A stretch of 64,000 bases of DNA from Voacanga thouarsii (GCA_026120185.1 JANUWF010001726.1:1136501-1200500); one strand, 5' to 3'; shown: positions 10,107 to 22,329, numbered from the stretch's first letter. Notes: a model not told the origin generated them from the sequence alone. Translations and numbers: made by a program.

Positions 10107-13100
10107 ATGGCTAGTTGGAGTGATAGTGAAGGGTATGACTATGATGAGGAGTCTTGTTCCAATAGAAGTAATTATGGGGGATATGAAGAACATGAATATA
10201 ACTATGAGAAAGGTTATTGGGGAAATGAAGCTGATCATAAGAATTTACTTGATTGTGGAGATGAGTCTTATAGAGATAGCTATGATGAAGGGCCAAGTAT
10301 AAGTGGAAAATGATATGGTAGGTTTGATGGAAAAGAAAATTAGAAATATGAGGAGGATGATTATAAAAGTATGGGGTATTTGGAAGAACATAATAAAGGG
10401 CCAAGCATAAGTAGAAGGGAGTATGATAGTTATGAAAGAGACCGTTGGGAAAATGAAAAAGAATATTAGGGGATTCATGTGGAAGGATTACAAAAACATT
10501 CAAATAGTAAATTGCAAAGAAGGAAGTGAAGGATTGACAGTAAACAGAGCATGCATTACAGTGGACAGAAATGGAGACAAAAATAATATAAATAGAGTAT
10601 GGCAGCAGCATGGAGGCATGAAAAACATACCTCTTAGAGCCTTAAACCTTGAAGATTGAAGAAGAATGGTTTGAAACTAAAAACACAGCTTCCTTCTCCT
10701 CCGTCCAGTGAAGCTTCCTGTGTCAAAACTGTCCGACTCTTTCTTCTCCTCCGGTGCAATCAATAATGCTAGGCTTTTCAATTTTCAGAATATGGCCACA
10801 GCCTAATCAAACGTTGGTGAACACACATTCGGGTGAGAAAAAGATCTCTCAATTTTTTCACAGCACTGATCATACGTTTTCAAAGTATGGCTTCTTTTGT
10901 TATAGAAAACAAAAGCCAGTGATGAAACACCACAAGCCAGAAAACCGACAGTCACACGAGAGGGAGAGACAGAGACCTTTGGATTTTTTTTCCTTTTTCT
11001 TTTATCTTATTTTTCCACACAGAAAGCCAAGAGTCATAAAACCAAAATATAATTATTTTGAGAAAAATAATATTCTCGGGATTTAATATTTCAAACACCC
11101 GAATATTATTAACAAAATAAATTTTAGCTTCACCCTAAACTCTTCTGAACTGTATCCAGAAAAATCCTATGGTTCAGGCTATTGGGCCACAATAATATTT
11201 ATTATTTTTCTTGGACCCAAATAGTCTAAAATAATAAACATTAATTATTTTTTTAGAATTAATTAAATAACCCAATAAATAATTAATGAACCCAAATGAA
11301 TCAAAAATAATTAAACTTTAATTATTTATTTCTTGGGATTAAATAAATAACCCAATAAATAATTAAGTATTAATTATTTTTCTCTCGTTTAAGTCTCGGT
11401 TAATTTTCTAATTATTCAAACTGGACCTAGGTTCTAAATAATTAATTAACCAATTAAACCAGATAATAAATTTCTTTCCATTTATTTTATTTTAGTCCAA
11501 TAATAAATTAGACTTTCTGAATAAAATAATACCATCTCAACTGAGATCAATTTCTCAACCCAAAAATTAATTAGGACTTACGGGCTATTCCGAAGACCAA
11601 AAAGACACATCGCCTTTGCTACTAAAATGACCAAAATACCCTTACTATATAAATAGATGTATTTCGCATTTTAAATATTTCCTAATATCACCATAAGGAA
11701 ATCTTGACCCCAGGGACAATGCTGCATTAGCAAAGTCTTCGACCTACAAGTAAAATGACTAAAATATCCCTCTATACATCACCGTACATTTAGAGAGGAA
11801 GAAGTGTACTAACACCTCTCTAAATGATATTTACCATTCTTAGACTTCTAATCCAATGATCCACGACTTCCTGGAATGTTTTCGCTTTCCAAGGGAGCTA
11901 CCCTAAAGCAAACATCCAAGTCATGTGTCCTAGGGCTCTGGATATTTAGATCATTCAGATAACCACAAGGGGCGATATAGTGTAGAAACTATCTTGTACA
12001 AGTCTGTCTTAACTAACTAGTCACACATATCTAACATGCAAGTATATTGGCCCTACGATAGAACCTCAACTATAGCATATCAAAGTATATGCTTTCAGCT
12101 TTGCCAGACCACTAACTTATACTTAAGTCATAGAGTACTAGTCCACGCTGTAGCGGTAGTAGTTTAGGTTTCTACCATATAGTACTTTTAGAAACCACTA
12201 TTACTGGTCCTGTTCTACTTATTCGAAATACGCTTAGTCATAAAGTGAGTGGACTACTCACTGGTTAAAGATAAGCCATTTCCTATTTGAAATGCATAAC
12301 ATAATAACCTAAATATGATGAGATTCTCATTCTCATCAATCGGTTAAGAACAAATATTTATGTGTTTAAATAACCCATGATCCATACCTTACTGTGAAAG
12401 ACCTCCATTCACATGGATCACTTATTTAAACACAATGGGTCTTTTCCAAATGAAAATTGTGCACAAATAAAGTAAATAAATTCTTTTATTAACATATTCG
12501 ATATTTACATTAGAAACCTAGTCTAAGAGGGCATACATTGCAACAGGAAGGAGGATGTAGGGAATAGGGAGTTGAAGTATAATAAGAAGTTGGTGCCTCC
12601 ATTCTATGGGAAGAGAGATTAGAGGGAGTATTATGAATGGGAAAGAAGAATGGAAGAATTGTTTAAATGATTTGCGCCTAGTGAAAGTTTCAAAGTGAAA
12701 TGGGCACTAATAGGCTTTTCCAAAAATGTTTTAGAATAGTGGAAGTAAATGAATGCACAAAGAAGGTGAAGTGGGTATCAAACGGTGGATTCTTGGGAAG
12801 AGATGAAAGAATTGATGAGGGGGTAGTTTGACCCCGATGAGTGCCAAATATGTGAAAATTTTGCTCACATGTCCCATAATTGTCCAAGAAGTTCTAAGCA
12901 TAATGAGAGAAATACAATGCGAAATTTAACAAAAGGAGGAATGAGGAGAAAACAAGATTATGTTTGTTCTACATGTTGGGAATATAGTTATAGTATATGT
13001 AATTGCCCAAGATTGAATGGTCAAGGAAGAAGTTTTAATTTGTAAAATGGTAGTGCAATTCCTTGTGAGCATTGTAGTGGCTATGGGCATAAATTATTTG

Positions 13101-14555
13101 ATTGTCATTGGAAGTCTTCTAAGAATCAAAGTGAGATTCATAAATTTGAGTTGCAAAGAGTTAGTCTTGAGACCAAAGTAGTCAGGAAAAATATTGTAGA
13201 TGTTAAGGAGCTAAGAAGGGCAAGAACTGAAGAAAAAGTTGAGAGGGTTGAGCAAAATGAATTTCATGACTTTGAGAAGGAAGTGAAGCTAGAAAATGAG
13301 GCCAAATGCTAAGGAATGCTCAATCAAAATAATGAAGTAGTGAATAAAGAAGTTGAGAAAAATATTTCTGAGGTTGATAAGGAGTTTAATAATGACGAAG
13401 GAGATGAAGTGGATCAATTGAGTCCAACAAATGGGGTGACTAAAGAGTTCTATAATATTTTTGTCTTTCTAGATAAAGAATCACACCTATTAGAAGTGAT
13501 AGAGGAGAATAAGTAAGAAGAAGTTGAGCTAAAGAGTATGAAATTTGTTGAAGAGCCTAAGAATTCAAGGATTGAGGTAGAGAATGAGCAAATGCATGCT
13601 ATGGATGAATGTCCCAAAGGTGCTTCAAGTACTTATGAAGTGGGAGAAAGCTCACATCCACAAGAAAAGAAAAAGAAGAGTTGGCCAGAGGTGGTGCAAA
13701 AGCAAATGAAAATGAGAGAAACTAGTGAGAATGAGCCATCTAATTCAACTTCACAAAAAAAAAAAAAAACACCAAATTTGGGAATGAAGACCTTGAAACA
13801 TCCTAAACCTTATAAGCTTCAATGGTTGAATAATTGTGGTGAAGTAAAGGTGAACAAACAAGTCAAGGCTACAATTTTCATTGGGGGATATAAAGATGAG
13901 AAAATGTGTGATGTGTTTCCCATGCATGTTGGGCATATATTGTTGGGAAGGCCTTGGCTATATAATAGGGAGGTAGTTCACCATAGGAAGAAAAACACTT
14001 ACTCTTTGTGCAAGGATGAAAGGAAATTCACATTTTGCCCTATGTCCCCAAGTGAGATTGTAAAAGATCAAAATATTTTGAGGGAGGAAGATAGAAAGAA
14101 AAGAGAACAAAAAGAGAGGGAAAAGTAAGAGAAGAAAAAACAAGAGCAAGAGCAAGAGAAAAGAGAAAATGAGAGAAAATCAAAAGAAGAAAAAGAGAAT
14201 TTAGAAAACTAAATGCAAGCAAAAACAAGGGGAGAGAGAGAACAATCGAGGGAGCATGGAGATAAAAATAAGAGTGCCAACTTAGGTTTGGGGAGGTGAA
14301 AACAACGAGAGGGAGGAAAAAGAGAGAAGTAAGGTGAGAATGAAAATTTGGGTTGAGAAGAGAGGAAACAAGGCAGGAGTTGTAGAGCAAAAGCCTGAAG
14401 TTTTACTTTCACACACAAACTCTTATTTGAATTCTTATGTAGGGAAATCTGTACAAGCAACAAGCCATATTAATTCGAGGACAAATCATCCCAAAGAAAG
14501 GAAAAATAATAGGAATCTGTCCACACAACAAGGCACATCTAAAGAAGGGGGATAG
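10107..14555 (+). pseudogene. Gag plus half-protease of the gag-only element, split by a solo LTR
   Basis: Starts MASWSDSEGYDYDEE at 10107 with an acidic Tyr/Ser/Glu-rich leader. It is broken at 10526 by the solo LTR and resumes at 12551 with YNKKLVPPFYGKRD, a gag core. The 2024 inserted bases account exactly for the change of frame, so one frame runs through both halves with stop codons but no indels that I can see. Three zinc knuckles with C-x2-C-x4-H-x4-C spacing begin near 12842, 12965 and 13064; the middle one has Tyr for His. HPKPYKLQWLN (about 13799) to GHILLGRPWLYN (about 13929) is the protease C-terminal half, but the segment that should carry the catalytic Asp is missing. A Lys/Glu/Arg-rich tail ends NSRTNHPKE near 14500, abutting the 3' LTR. 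RT and integrase are absent. Confidence 0.85.
10527..12545 (-). mobile_element. Solo LTR, copia-like, 2.0 kb
   Basis: Flanked by perfect GGAAG duplications (10522-10526 and 12546-12550) and bounded by TG and CA. On the minus strand it begins TGTTGCAATGTATGCCCTC, like other copia-type LTRs in this window. There is no internal region, so LTR-LTR recombination has removed the body. A related copy lies at 30999-32939. It interrupts the gag frame. Confidence 0.87.
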
Positions 14556-15616
14556 AAAGTCAAGACTTACTTCAAGTTTCTTTGGAAACATTCAACATTC
14601 AAGAAGTTTCGGGAGGATTTTCAAGCCATCTAAGCATACAAGCCAAGAGCTAAAAAGTTTGTCAAGATATGGGTAGTGAAGAAAGCTGTAAATGGGACAC
14701 AAAATGAACAACAATCCTTGTGGAGATCAAGCCAACATTAAAACAAAGGTTGAAGGCCAAATAACTAAAAAAAAGAGTTCAAAATAACTAATGTTTCATT
14801 TGAAAGATCACATAGAAAAGGAATGGAAGTCAAATGAGTAGGGATTAAGGTATAACAAAATAAGAGAGGCCGCCCAGAGTTGACCTGAGCCAGCCTAGAA
14901 TGAAGGACCAGGCACCAGCCCAGATCTGGCTGGGTTCTATCCCAAACAAAACCCAATCGGCGCCGGCTCCGGCTCTGGCTTCATGTACTAGAGCCGGCAC
15001 TGGCCCTAGTCGGGCTGGTTCTGACTTTTTGCGATTTTTATTATTTTCAGTCTTTTTCATTTGTAATTTAATTTTCATGACTTTTATTACGTTATAACCT
15101 ATTTTAAGGCATGTAATAAGATCTCAAAACTTGTATTAAGTCTATTTAATAGTTAGATTAGTTTGCAAATTAGTTTAGGGCAAGGAAACTATAAATATGC
15201 CATTATAACGCTTATAAAGATAACTTTTGGATATTTGAATTGAGAAATCATTTGTTCTCTCTAGAGAGAGTTCCTCTTGGGTGATTCCCAAATCAATCAA
15301 TACTTCTCTTAGGCTTTAGTCAAACCTAAGAATCTAGTCTCTAATCTTCTTAAGATAGATCATTATTCTTTCTAAAGTAGGTTGTACATTCCTTGCTAAT
15401 CTAGGGTTCTTTTAGAAGTTTAATTGGTTGCCTAAATCTTCCCATCCCATTTGTTCTTGATCCTTCTTGGGTTTGAGGTGTTTGGGTGTTGATTTAATTG
15501 CTTAGTTTATTAAATTTTGGATTCTAGATAGGTAGTTTACCTAGAGTTCTAGTTTTAAATTAGATCTCTTGACTTTGAACTTCAAATCTCAAATGTGCTT
15601 CATCAAGATCATATCA
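14507..15616 (+). repeat. 3' LTR of the gag-only gypsy element
   Basis: 1110 bp, TAATAGG (from TGATAG) to ATATCA, aligning throughout with the 5' LTR. The opening TG has become TA by one transition. It carries the same GC-rich island (about 14868-15030). TGAGA follows at 15617. Confidence 0.9.
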
Positions 15617-15621
15617 TGAGA

Positions 15622-17560
15622 TGATAAAGATTTAATAGATAGGAAGATTGAGAACAAGAAAGATCATATTAGCCTTGCACTGTAAATGGCACTATGTTGA
15701 GAGGAGGAAAGAATGAGGGCATTGTGTTGTGCTAAAAATAGGGTTTGATTTTTTTGGGTAATATGGTGGCGGAAAAAGTTATAGGATTACAAAATCACTT
15801 ATTTTTAGGATTAGGATTTTTTAATTCTATTTAATGAAATTTAAAAACATTGGAAACTTGTGACATAATCAAAATCAATGAAATTTAGTCATATTTTAAA
15901 ACTTAATTTTGAAATTAAAATTCTTTAAAATATGATTAAAATATGCTTGATTTAAAAGTTTTTATAATTGTTGAAAAATGTTTCAATTTAAAATTATTGT
16001 TTAGTTGTTTACATAAAAAAATATATGAAATTAAAGAATTATTAAAATCATGAAATTGCTTTTAATTTAAAAAAATCCAAAAAAATTTATAATAATTTTG
16101 AACTCTAAGATTCTTATTGTTCACATAACATTTATTTTAAGAGTGAGGTTTAGTACACGTGCTTCTAGAGGTGCTTATGTGTTCAGTTCGATTTAGTCTG
16201 GTTTTAAGCATTTTTCAAACTGAACCTTAAACTGTCAATTTAGTTTACATTCGGTCTAGATTTTTAAAATTTTTTTCTATTATAATAATTATACAAAGTA
16301 ATATAGAATAATAAATAAATAAAACGTGCCTTTTTTTATTAACAAAATCACATAACACCGATAATACAAATTAATTCAAATAATGTAAAATTTTTAATAA
16401 TATTTATTAACACACAAATAAATTTTATTTTAATAGTCTTTAATAGTTCTTTTTCGAATATCTTTTCATTACTAGGATTATATCATCCGTAGAATAGGTG
16501 AAAATAGCTAATGATCATTTCAAGTGAAATAGAGAAAGATGGAGCTCCTTATCACAAATGAGGAAAAAGGAATGACCATGACATATTGAATTGTGTAGGC
16601 TTTGCAAGGGCCAACTAGTATTTACACAAGTACATTTATGTTGCAACATGTGTAACTTATATTGGCCATTTTTAGGTCGTCATACATTGATTTTGGTTCC
16701 TATACAATTTTGTTAACTGATGGAACAGTTTTGTTGGTTAGCTAAATGCTTAAAATGACATGCTTTCATGATGGCCTTTCTTCTACTGCATACAAATTGA
16801 AAATGAAATGTTAGTCCAAAATTCCCTTTTAAGGAACAGTGTAAAGAAAATAAAAGAAAAAATAAGTGCAGAAAAGAGTGCTAGACCAAAATGGAAATAA
16901 CAAAAGAATATGATAATGCAAATTTCCTTGCGCATAATGTCATTGGTGATATAGTTAAGTTGCTAGACACTGATATATGAACCATATGCCCATCAAGTGA
17001 CCAACTAGTTTTTCAAAAGCTGTGAGATGAAATAAAGTTACTTTTCCATATAGAGCAGGCAATACAATGCGAGAAAATGCATAATGTTATCTATAGCAGC
17101 AAAAGTAAATTAATACGTACAAAATTTCACAGAAACACAAATCCATTATACTTGAGAGCTATATGAATCAAAGATGAATTACTAGTCACAACCCACGACA
17201 ATATTCCTCAACTTTCCACAAGGGATATGAGAAAAGAGAATATCCATCCAATTATCCAAAAAGATGGAAAAAGAAGAAAACAATTAGTATGGTTAAAAAA
17301 GCATGCAGCAGATTTTTTTTCCCTCATCAAGATTGGCTCAAATAAGCTTTACAAGGTAAAACCAACTTTGCAAAAATCAATAATTACCTGTATCAAGCAT
17401 TCCTAGGTTGAAGAGAAATCCAATATCAGCTTGACTATCATAAACGATAGTAGAATTAGAATTTTGCATTTCATGTCCACTGCATGCAACTCCAAGTTGT
17501 CAAATTGTATTAGAAATATATCTTAAAAAACTTTACAATATTATAATCACTTTACAACTA
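15622..17560. other. AT-rich DNA between the LTR element and TNP1-like copy B
   Basis: No supported coding exon. 16150-16270 holds a stretch with repeated GTTCAGTTCG and CAAACTGAACC-type words, as in many small plant DNA transposons, but I cannot define its ends. The rest may be introns or 3' sequence of the minus-strand gene that starts at 19290. Confidence 0.35.
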
Positions 17561-17569
17561 ATTTTTAAA

Positions 17570-19290
17570 ATATGTGCAGATCAAGACTCCACCTTACTCT
17601 TGGCAATTGATCAACTTGTGTTGGGGTAAGGACGTTACTCATGAAGGACTTTAGTGCTTTGTTTACCTCAGTTCATGCTTTAGCTCGAGCCTCCTCTCGT
17701 AGGTTTTCTCTTACTTTTTGTACAATTTGCTAATCCTGGACATCTGTAATGTTAAACATAGTATTAGATACTTGTTGGCTTCGATTATGAGTTTTAGTCC
17801 ATGAGGATTTGTCCACGCAACGTCTCTATCCACGAATATCTTCTCCCAAAAATTCATTGAAAATTTGGTCCTTCAACTTCTTGGTTCATTCAATCTTAGG
17901 AACTTAGACTAAGCAATCTGATATTGCATACTATAAGAAAAGAAAAAAGAATCAAATAAAAACTTGCTGAGATTAGTATTTAAGAAATTTGATTAAGCAA
18001 TAATTAGAGAAAGAATATCTCCAGAGAATAATATTTCTCTCTACTTACAAATAGTTCTCTTATGTCATAATCAAGGGACATCCCATCTTTAGGAATACGA
18101 ATCCTTATCCACACATCGAGTCTTGATGGTTCAAGTCATTCTTTTAAAATCTGAGATAATTTGAGAAACATATATTTAACTTTCTTGTTAAAGTTCTCAA
18201 AACATACTATTATAAATTTTACCTCTTGGATGACTTCAAAGTGACTTGTTCTCCTCATCATGTGCCCAAAACGCTAATTTGCTCTGTTTTGTACTAAAAT
18301 TTATAAAAAAACCAAAATCAGATTGTTAGACTTTTAAAAACTGAATAAAAAAGAGATGGAAATACTTCACAAGTTACAACCTATATATACGTTCATCTTT
18401 CCAATATTTAACCAGAATCTGGCATTGACTTTCCTCAACTCTATCATTTGAAAAATGTCGAAGAAGTTCCTTATTCTCCTTGTTTGGTTAAAAATGTTTA
18501 CTCTTAATATAGTACTTAAATTCCTTCCATCAATTTGAAACATCTTCCATAACAACTTCATATGAATCTTCAACAAGAGTAATAGAAATAAAAAAAATGA
18601 AGAGCAAAATAGTTGTACTAGACAAGACAGAAAATGAAAAAAAAAAAATCTCTTAAATAAAAGAACATGAAGGGAAAAAATAAAACATTAGAATCCAAAA
18701 CTCATTAGTTATGCCAGTTGGCACATCTTCCCAGGTAGGGAATGTAAGTGGAAGTCTTAACCATTTCTTGCTAAAGTTCTAATAGCACTTTTCACCTTTT
18801 TTCTATGTCTGCCAACAATTTCTCTCCCTTCAAAATGGACTTCCAACTTTTTTCCAGTACCCCATTCAGGTGGCATTTGTGAGGGAGCTCTTTTTGGTTT
18901 TTTTAACAGCACTTGCCGTGTAAGAACTATTTTGAAAAGCATGAAAAGAAAGATGTCCATGAGGTTGTGATTGAGATTGTGGTTTCTAGGATGAGAAGGA
19001 ATCTCTGCATTTAGATGATCTTGTGATATAAATTGTGAATGGCTTTGGCTGGGTTGTATTTGTCTACTAGTTGAAAATAAAGGTTGAAATTGCAGATGCA
19101 ATAATTATGTGTTTTCATCTAGTGGTTGGGATGGTTGTGAGTGGCGAAGCATAGTAGGTGAAGGTTGGAATCTTGGTGCTATGGGTTGAAGTGGCTGCAA
19201 ATTTTGTTTAACAGGAGGTTATTTATGAATGACATAATTTGCAATGACATTAGCCATAGTGGTACCCCGTATTTTCCTTTTGCGAGTCAT
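17570..19290 (-). pseudogene. TNP1-like CACTA protein, copy B
   Basis: The minus-strand ATG at 19290 opens MTRKRKIRG followed by a Gln/Pro/His-rich leader. Near 18900-18757 comes KKPKRAPSQMPPEWGTGKKL, then VHFEGREIVG and AIRTLARNG, the core of the plant Ptta/En/Spm (Transposase_24) family. After a frame change come LPLTFPTWEDVP (about 18740-18700), WKEFKYYIKSKHF (about 18520) and KYWKDERI (about 18390). Lower down are FGHMMRRTSHFEVIQE (about 18270-18225), FNEFLGEDIRG (about 17850) and a charged segment EEARAKA (about 17690). Several in-frame stops and at least one frameshift show it is dead. It is clearly divergent from copy A (4450-6330), so they are two CACTA sources or an old duplicate. 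Confidence 0.72.
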
Positions 19291-19703
19291 TATCACTGAG
19301 AATATAATGCATTTATGGTTAGCTAAATCATCAAAAAGGTAAACATGTTAAAATAACATTGGAAGCATAAAGTAGGCAATTAAAACCTCGACTCCTAATT
19401 CCTATGAAATCCAAATACCCATCAAATTATACTTGCAAAAGAAAAATAACATTGTTAGCTTCTTAAACCAGATAATATGAACAAGATTGAAATAGAAGTG
19501 TAAAGGGTAGGATTCATACCTGAGAATTGTTTTAACATAAAATAGATTGAATTAGTTCAAAAACTGCGTCCAACTCAACTTCTAAGACCTGCAGTTTAAA
19601 TTTAGCAACATTGTAAAAAGATGAAAATATGAGTAAAAAAAGATTAAAATAATGATACAAGGAATTTAAAGCATTTCAAGATCATAAAAACCATACAAAA
19701 AAA

Positions 19704-19729
19704 GGGGGGGCAAGGGGGGGGGGGGGGGG
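19704..19729. repeat. Poly-G tract
   Basis: G7, CAA, then G16, in otherwise AT-rich DNA upstream of TNP1-like copy B. Such runs are prone to length errors in sequencing and assembly. Confidence 0.95.
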
Positions 19730-20103
19730 ACTCATATAAGATATAACAAAAGTCGATGTAATCAAATTCAAACGTAATATAAATAAGAATAAGTGGCTGG
19801 TAAATGTTAAAATAAAGTGTTGGATTTCGATCATGCAAATTAATTTAAAAATAGTAGAAAATAATATGAAATCCACTTAATAGAATCACTTGTATGTAAT
19901 TAAATAGGTTAAGGGAGAGAAAAAAAATTAATTACCTTAATCAAATAGCTTTTAAAATTTTCTTCGTGCGAATCCTCTTCGAAAGTTGATCAAATCGAAC
20001 CACTAAATTCCAAGTATAGAAAATTCTTTAATATTAATCTACATAAAGAATTGTACTCAAAGTCAGCACCAAGACCCTATGCTAGTAGGTTTTATTGTGG
20101 CAG

Positions 20104-21483
20104 TGTTGGGGGTAATTGTTTCCAGAAGAAAACCAAAAAATGTTTCAATTTTTCTTTTTGCAGAAGAAAAGGTATATACAACATCACCTTGAGATGTGTT
20201 AATATATATATACACGTTTTCCCTTTTGCAAACATATGGTTCCTTTTCTTTATGGCCTTAGGTTTCTTTATTGTCATTAAAACCCTTAAGGTTTTAATAA
20301 TTACAATTTAACCCAAAAATTATAATCACTTTGTAACTGGCCTATACAATTATTTCTTCTCTCAAATTAATACCATAATATTATTATATAATATCTTGAA
20401 TATCAATTCTTCTATTGTGTATGACCTATTAGGTCTTCCAGTCAATTGGTAGCAAAATATAAACTAGTTCTATTTGCTATAAAATTAGTAATCCATAATA
20501 ATTAGAATTAATTTATTAATTAATAAATATATATTTAACAGATCAAGAGCAACATCTAACAATGCATTTTGACCACCTAAAATTCCAGCAAGTCAAATGG
20601 CTTGACATAGACATTTCAAAAGTAAAGTATCAGTGTAATAAACTCATTTCATCATATTATATCTCATTCGATTTAGAATATGAAATTAATACTAACTTCC
20701 TCTAGAATATAATTAATTCTAACCCAAATTTATTTGTATTTGTTCAAAAATCTATTACTTAACACGTGTATTATTTGGAACTATTTCCAATACATAGTTG
20801 CATCGGTCAATGACCTCTTAAGTAATGATTCTCTACAAGTGGTCGTGAGATATACACCCTTACTATTAAGAGTGATGAATCCTTTATTAACCCTTTCAAC
20901 TACTTTCGTTTATTTTATATTGTATCTAATATCTACCTTATAGGTGGTTCTTGATAAGACTCCAAAGATTAGAATCAAAGTACAATGTTCAGCAAACAAA
21001 GTACTTCGGAGATCTCAAGTCTAAGGATACTTGCACATTTGTTATAATGAGATTCTGTCACTGGTACTAAATAGTTATCCATGTACTTGTTCATAGATAG
21101 GTCATCCAAGGTACTTGTTCATGTAACAAGTATTCACGTATTAACTTTGAGTATCATAATATCCATAGATATCAGAACCACTGCTTGATCCAATCAAAAA
21201 GTTTAACACGTGGTAGTCTTGGTGCATTAATAATGTCCCATCTCATCAGTGTTATGACTAGGGATGGTTTAAGCATAAGTACTATATAGTGTAATAAGAA
21301 TCTTATACCATGTTCTCCATCACAATTTTCTTAATATTGTACATTGTGTTAGGGATTTTATCTATTAGTTTTACATACATACATATATGAAACAAAGAAA
21401 TTGAAAGATAAAGAATGCTTTAATTAGATAAATATACAAAATACATTGTACAAATAGATTGGTTCTAGGGTATAACTCTAATA
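20104..21483 (-). repeat. Copia 3' LTR
   Basis: On the minus strand it starts TATTAGAGTTATACCC right after the purine tract AAATGGGAGA, close to the TGTTAGGG start of the copia LTR at 42552. The left limit TGTTGGGGG at 20104 is my best estimate; 1380 bp fits the 1.5 kb of the relative. Confidence 0.65.
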
Positions 21484-21981
21484 ATCTCCCATTTGCACTA
21501 AACTCCATCATTCATGTATCTACTACTGAATGACTGAACATGACTATCATGTTTCTTTTGGGGTAGAGCTTTAGTAAGTGGATCAGCTATGTTCTGATTA
21601 GTGGAAACTCTTTCTATCTTTACATCATTTCTATCAATAATTTTCCAAATCAAGTGATAGTACCTAAATTAAACCTATAGTCTAATTATGACTTGTAGTC
21701 ATCCTTATCAGATTGGAAATTAGCATCAGTCTTTGACTTGTAAGTCACTTTCTCCATATACCAAGAATACATCATTTGTCCTTCTTAATACAAGTACATG
21801 ATATTTTACTTATATAATCCCTTTCATCTTGTGTTTGAAAACACATAGATTCTAAATAGCTTATCCCATGGGTTATGGGTAAGAATCCCCTATTAAATTG
21901 ATCCATGCTAAATTTCTTTAGTACTTTATCTATGTATGTAGACTGTGAAAGACCGAGTAATCTCTTTGATCTATCTCTATA
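21484..21981 (-). pseudogene. Copia pol fragment (RT end and RNase H)
   Basis: The minus strand from 21981 encodes YRDRSKRLLGLSQSTYIDKV, the well-known copia reverse transcriptase stretch, then GFLPITHGIS. With frame changes, further down come YTDANFQSDKDD-like RNase H sequence and a tail like ADPLTKALPQKKH close to the purine tract. The RNase H region has internal deletions and stops. The upstream protease, integrase and most of RT are absent because the Tekay element enters here. Copia RT copies RNA into DNA and RNase H removes the RNA strand; this remnant can do neither. Confidence 0.85.
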
Positions 21982-22276
21982 TGTAAAACCCTGTCTAATC
22001 CTACCCCTAGTACATGAGGAATATGGGCTTAGTATGGCATTTTGCATGTGCATATGAACTTATAGTACATTTATATAATTATTTGATGGATGCGTGCATA
22101 TGTATGTGCGTATTTGTTCTTATGTTTATTTGAGTTTGAGTTCGTTTCATGATCTAGTGATGCCTTTTGTTTGAATGATTAGAGCTATGTTAGGTTTGGA
22201 GTGTTTAATAATATGTGAGATTCTTGGATGGGAGAATGAAGGTAATTTAATTAGGAATATAAATAATACAGTTGAT

Positions 22277-22329
22277 GTGGTCTAGCGGTAAAGCTTGTGT
22301 TTATCTTTTGGGGATCCGAGTTCAAATTC
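22277..22329 (+). other. tRNA-like A-box/B-box module inside the LTR
   Basis: GTGGTCTAGCGGT resembles a pol III A box, and GATCCGAGTTCAAATTC resembles a B box, 24 bases apart, followed by a T tract (about 22348-22363). It lies about 300-350 bases from the LTR start, the same place as similar modules in LTRs at 36703-40021 and 49126-55597. It is not a full tRNA: I see no acceptor stem. Confidence 0.6.

Larger units (their letters stand above)
7426..15616 (+). mobile_element. Non-autonomous Ty3/gypsy element with gag only (TR-GAG type)
   Basis: Two similar LTRs (7426-8544 and 14507-15616) flank an internal region. TGAGA at 7421-7425 is repeated exactly at 15617-15621, a perfect 5-bp target duplication. 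A tRNA-Met type primer site follows the 5' LTR, and a purine tract (about 14491-14506) precedes the 3' LTR. Between them are only gag and the C-terminal half of a protease; reverse transcriptase, RNase H and integrase are absent. Removing the solo LTR nested at 10527-12545 leaves about 6.2 kb. This is the layout of terminal-repeat retrotransposons with a gag domain, which must borrow pol from a relative. It splits CACTA-derived DNA, so it is younger than that. Confidence 0.88.
20104..21981 (-). mobile_element. Ty1/copia element, 3' end
   Basis: A minus-strand 3' LTR (20104-21483) joined to the last part of copia pol (21484-21981). At 21982 it is cut by the start of the Tekay-like LTR, with CTATA as candidate target site. 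The rest of the copia element should lie beyond the Tekay element, outside the window. It is the outermost retroelement layer here. Confidence 0.75.

Noticed and set aside
10111..10611. Minus-strand frame of 166 codons
   Set aside because: It is the shadow of the acidic gag leader and runs into the solo LTR; composition (Tyr, His, Leu, Phe) mirrors the plus-strand codons.
13958..14463. Minus-strand Leu/Phe/Ser-rich frames
   Set aside because: They mirror the Lys/Glu-rich gag tail on the plus strand.
22277..22329. Functional tRNA gene
   Set aside because: Only box-like words are present; no acceptor or anticodon stem pairing can be built, and the same module recurs in LTRs.
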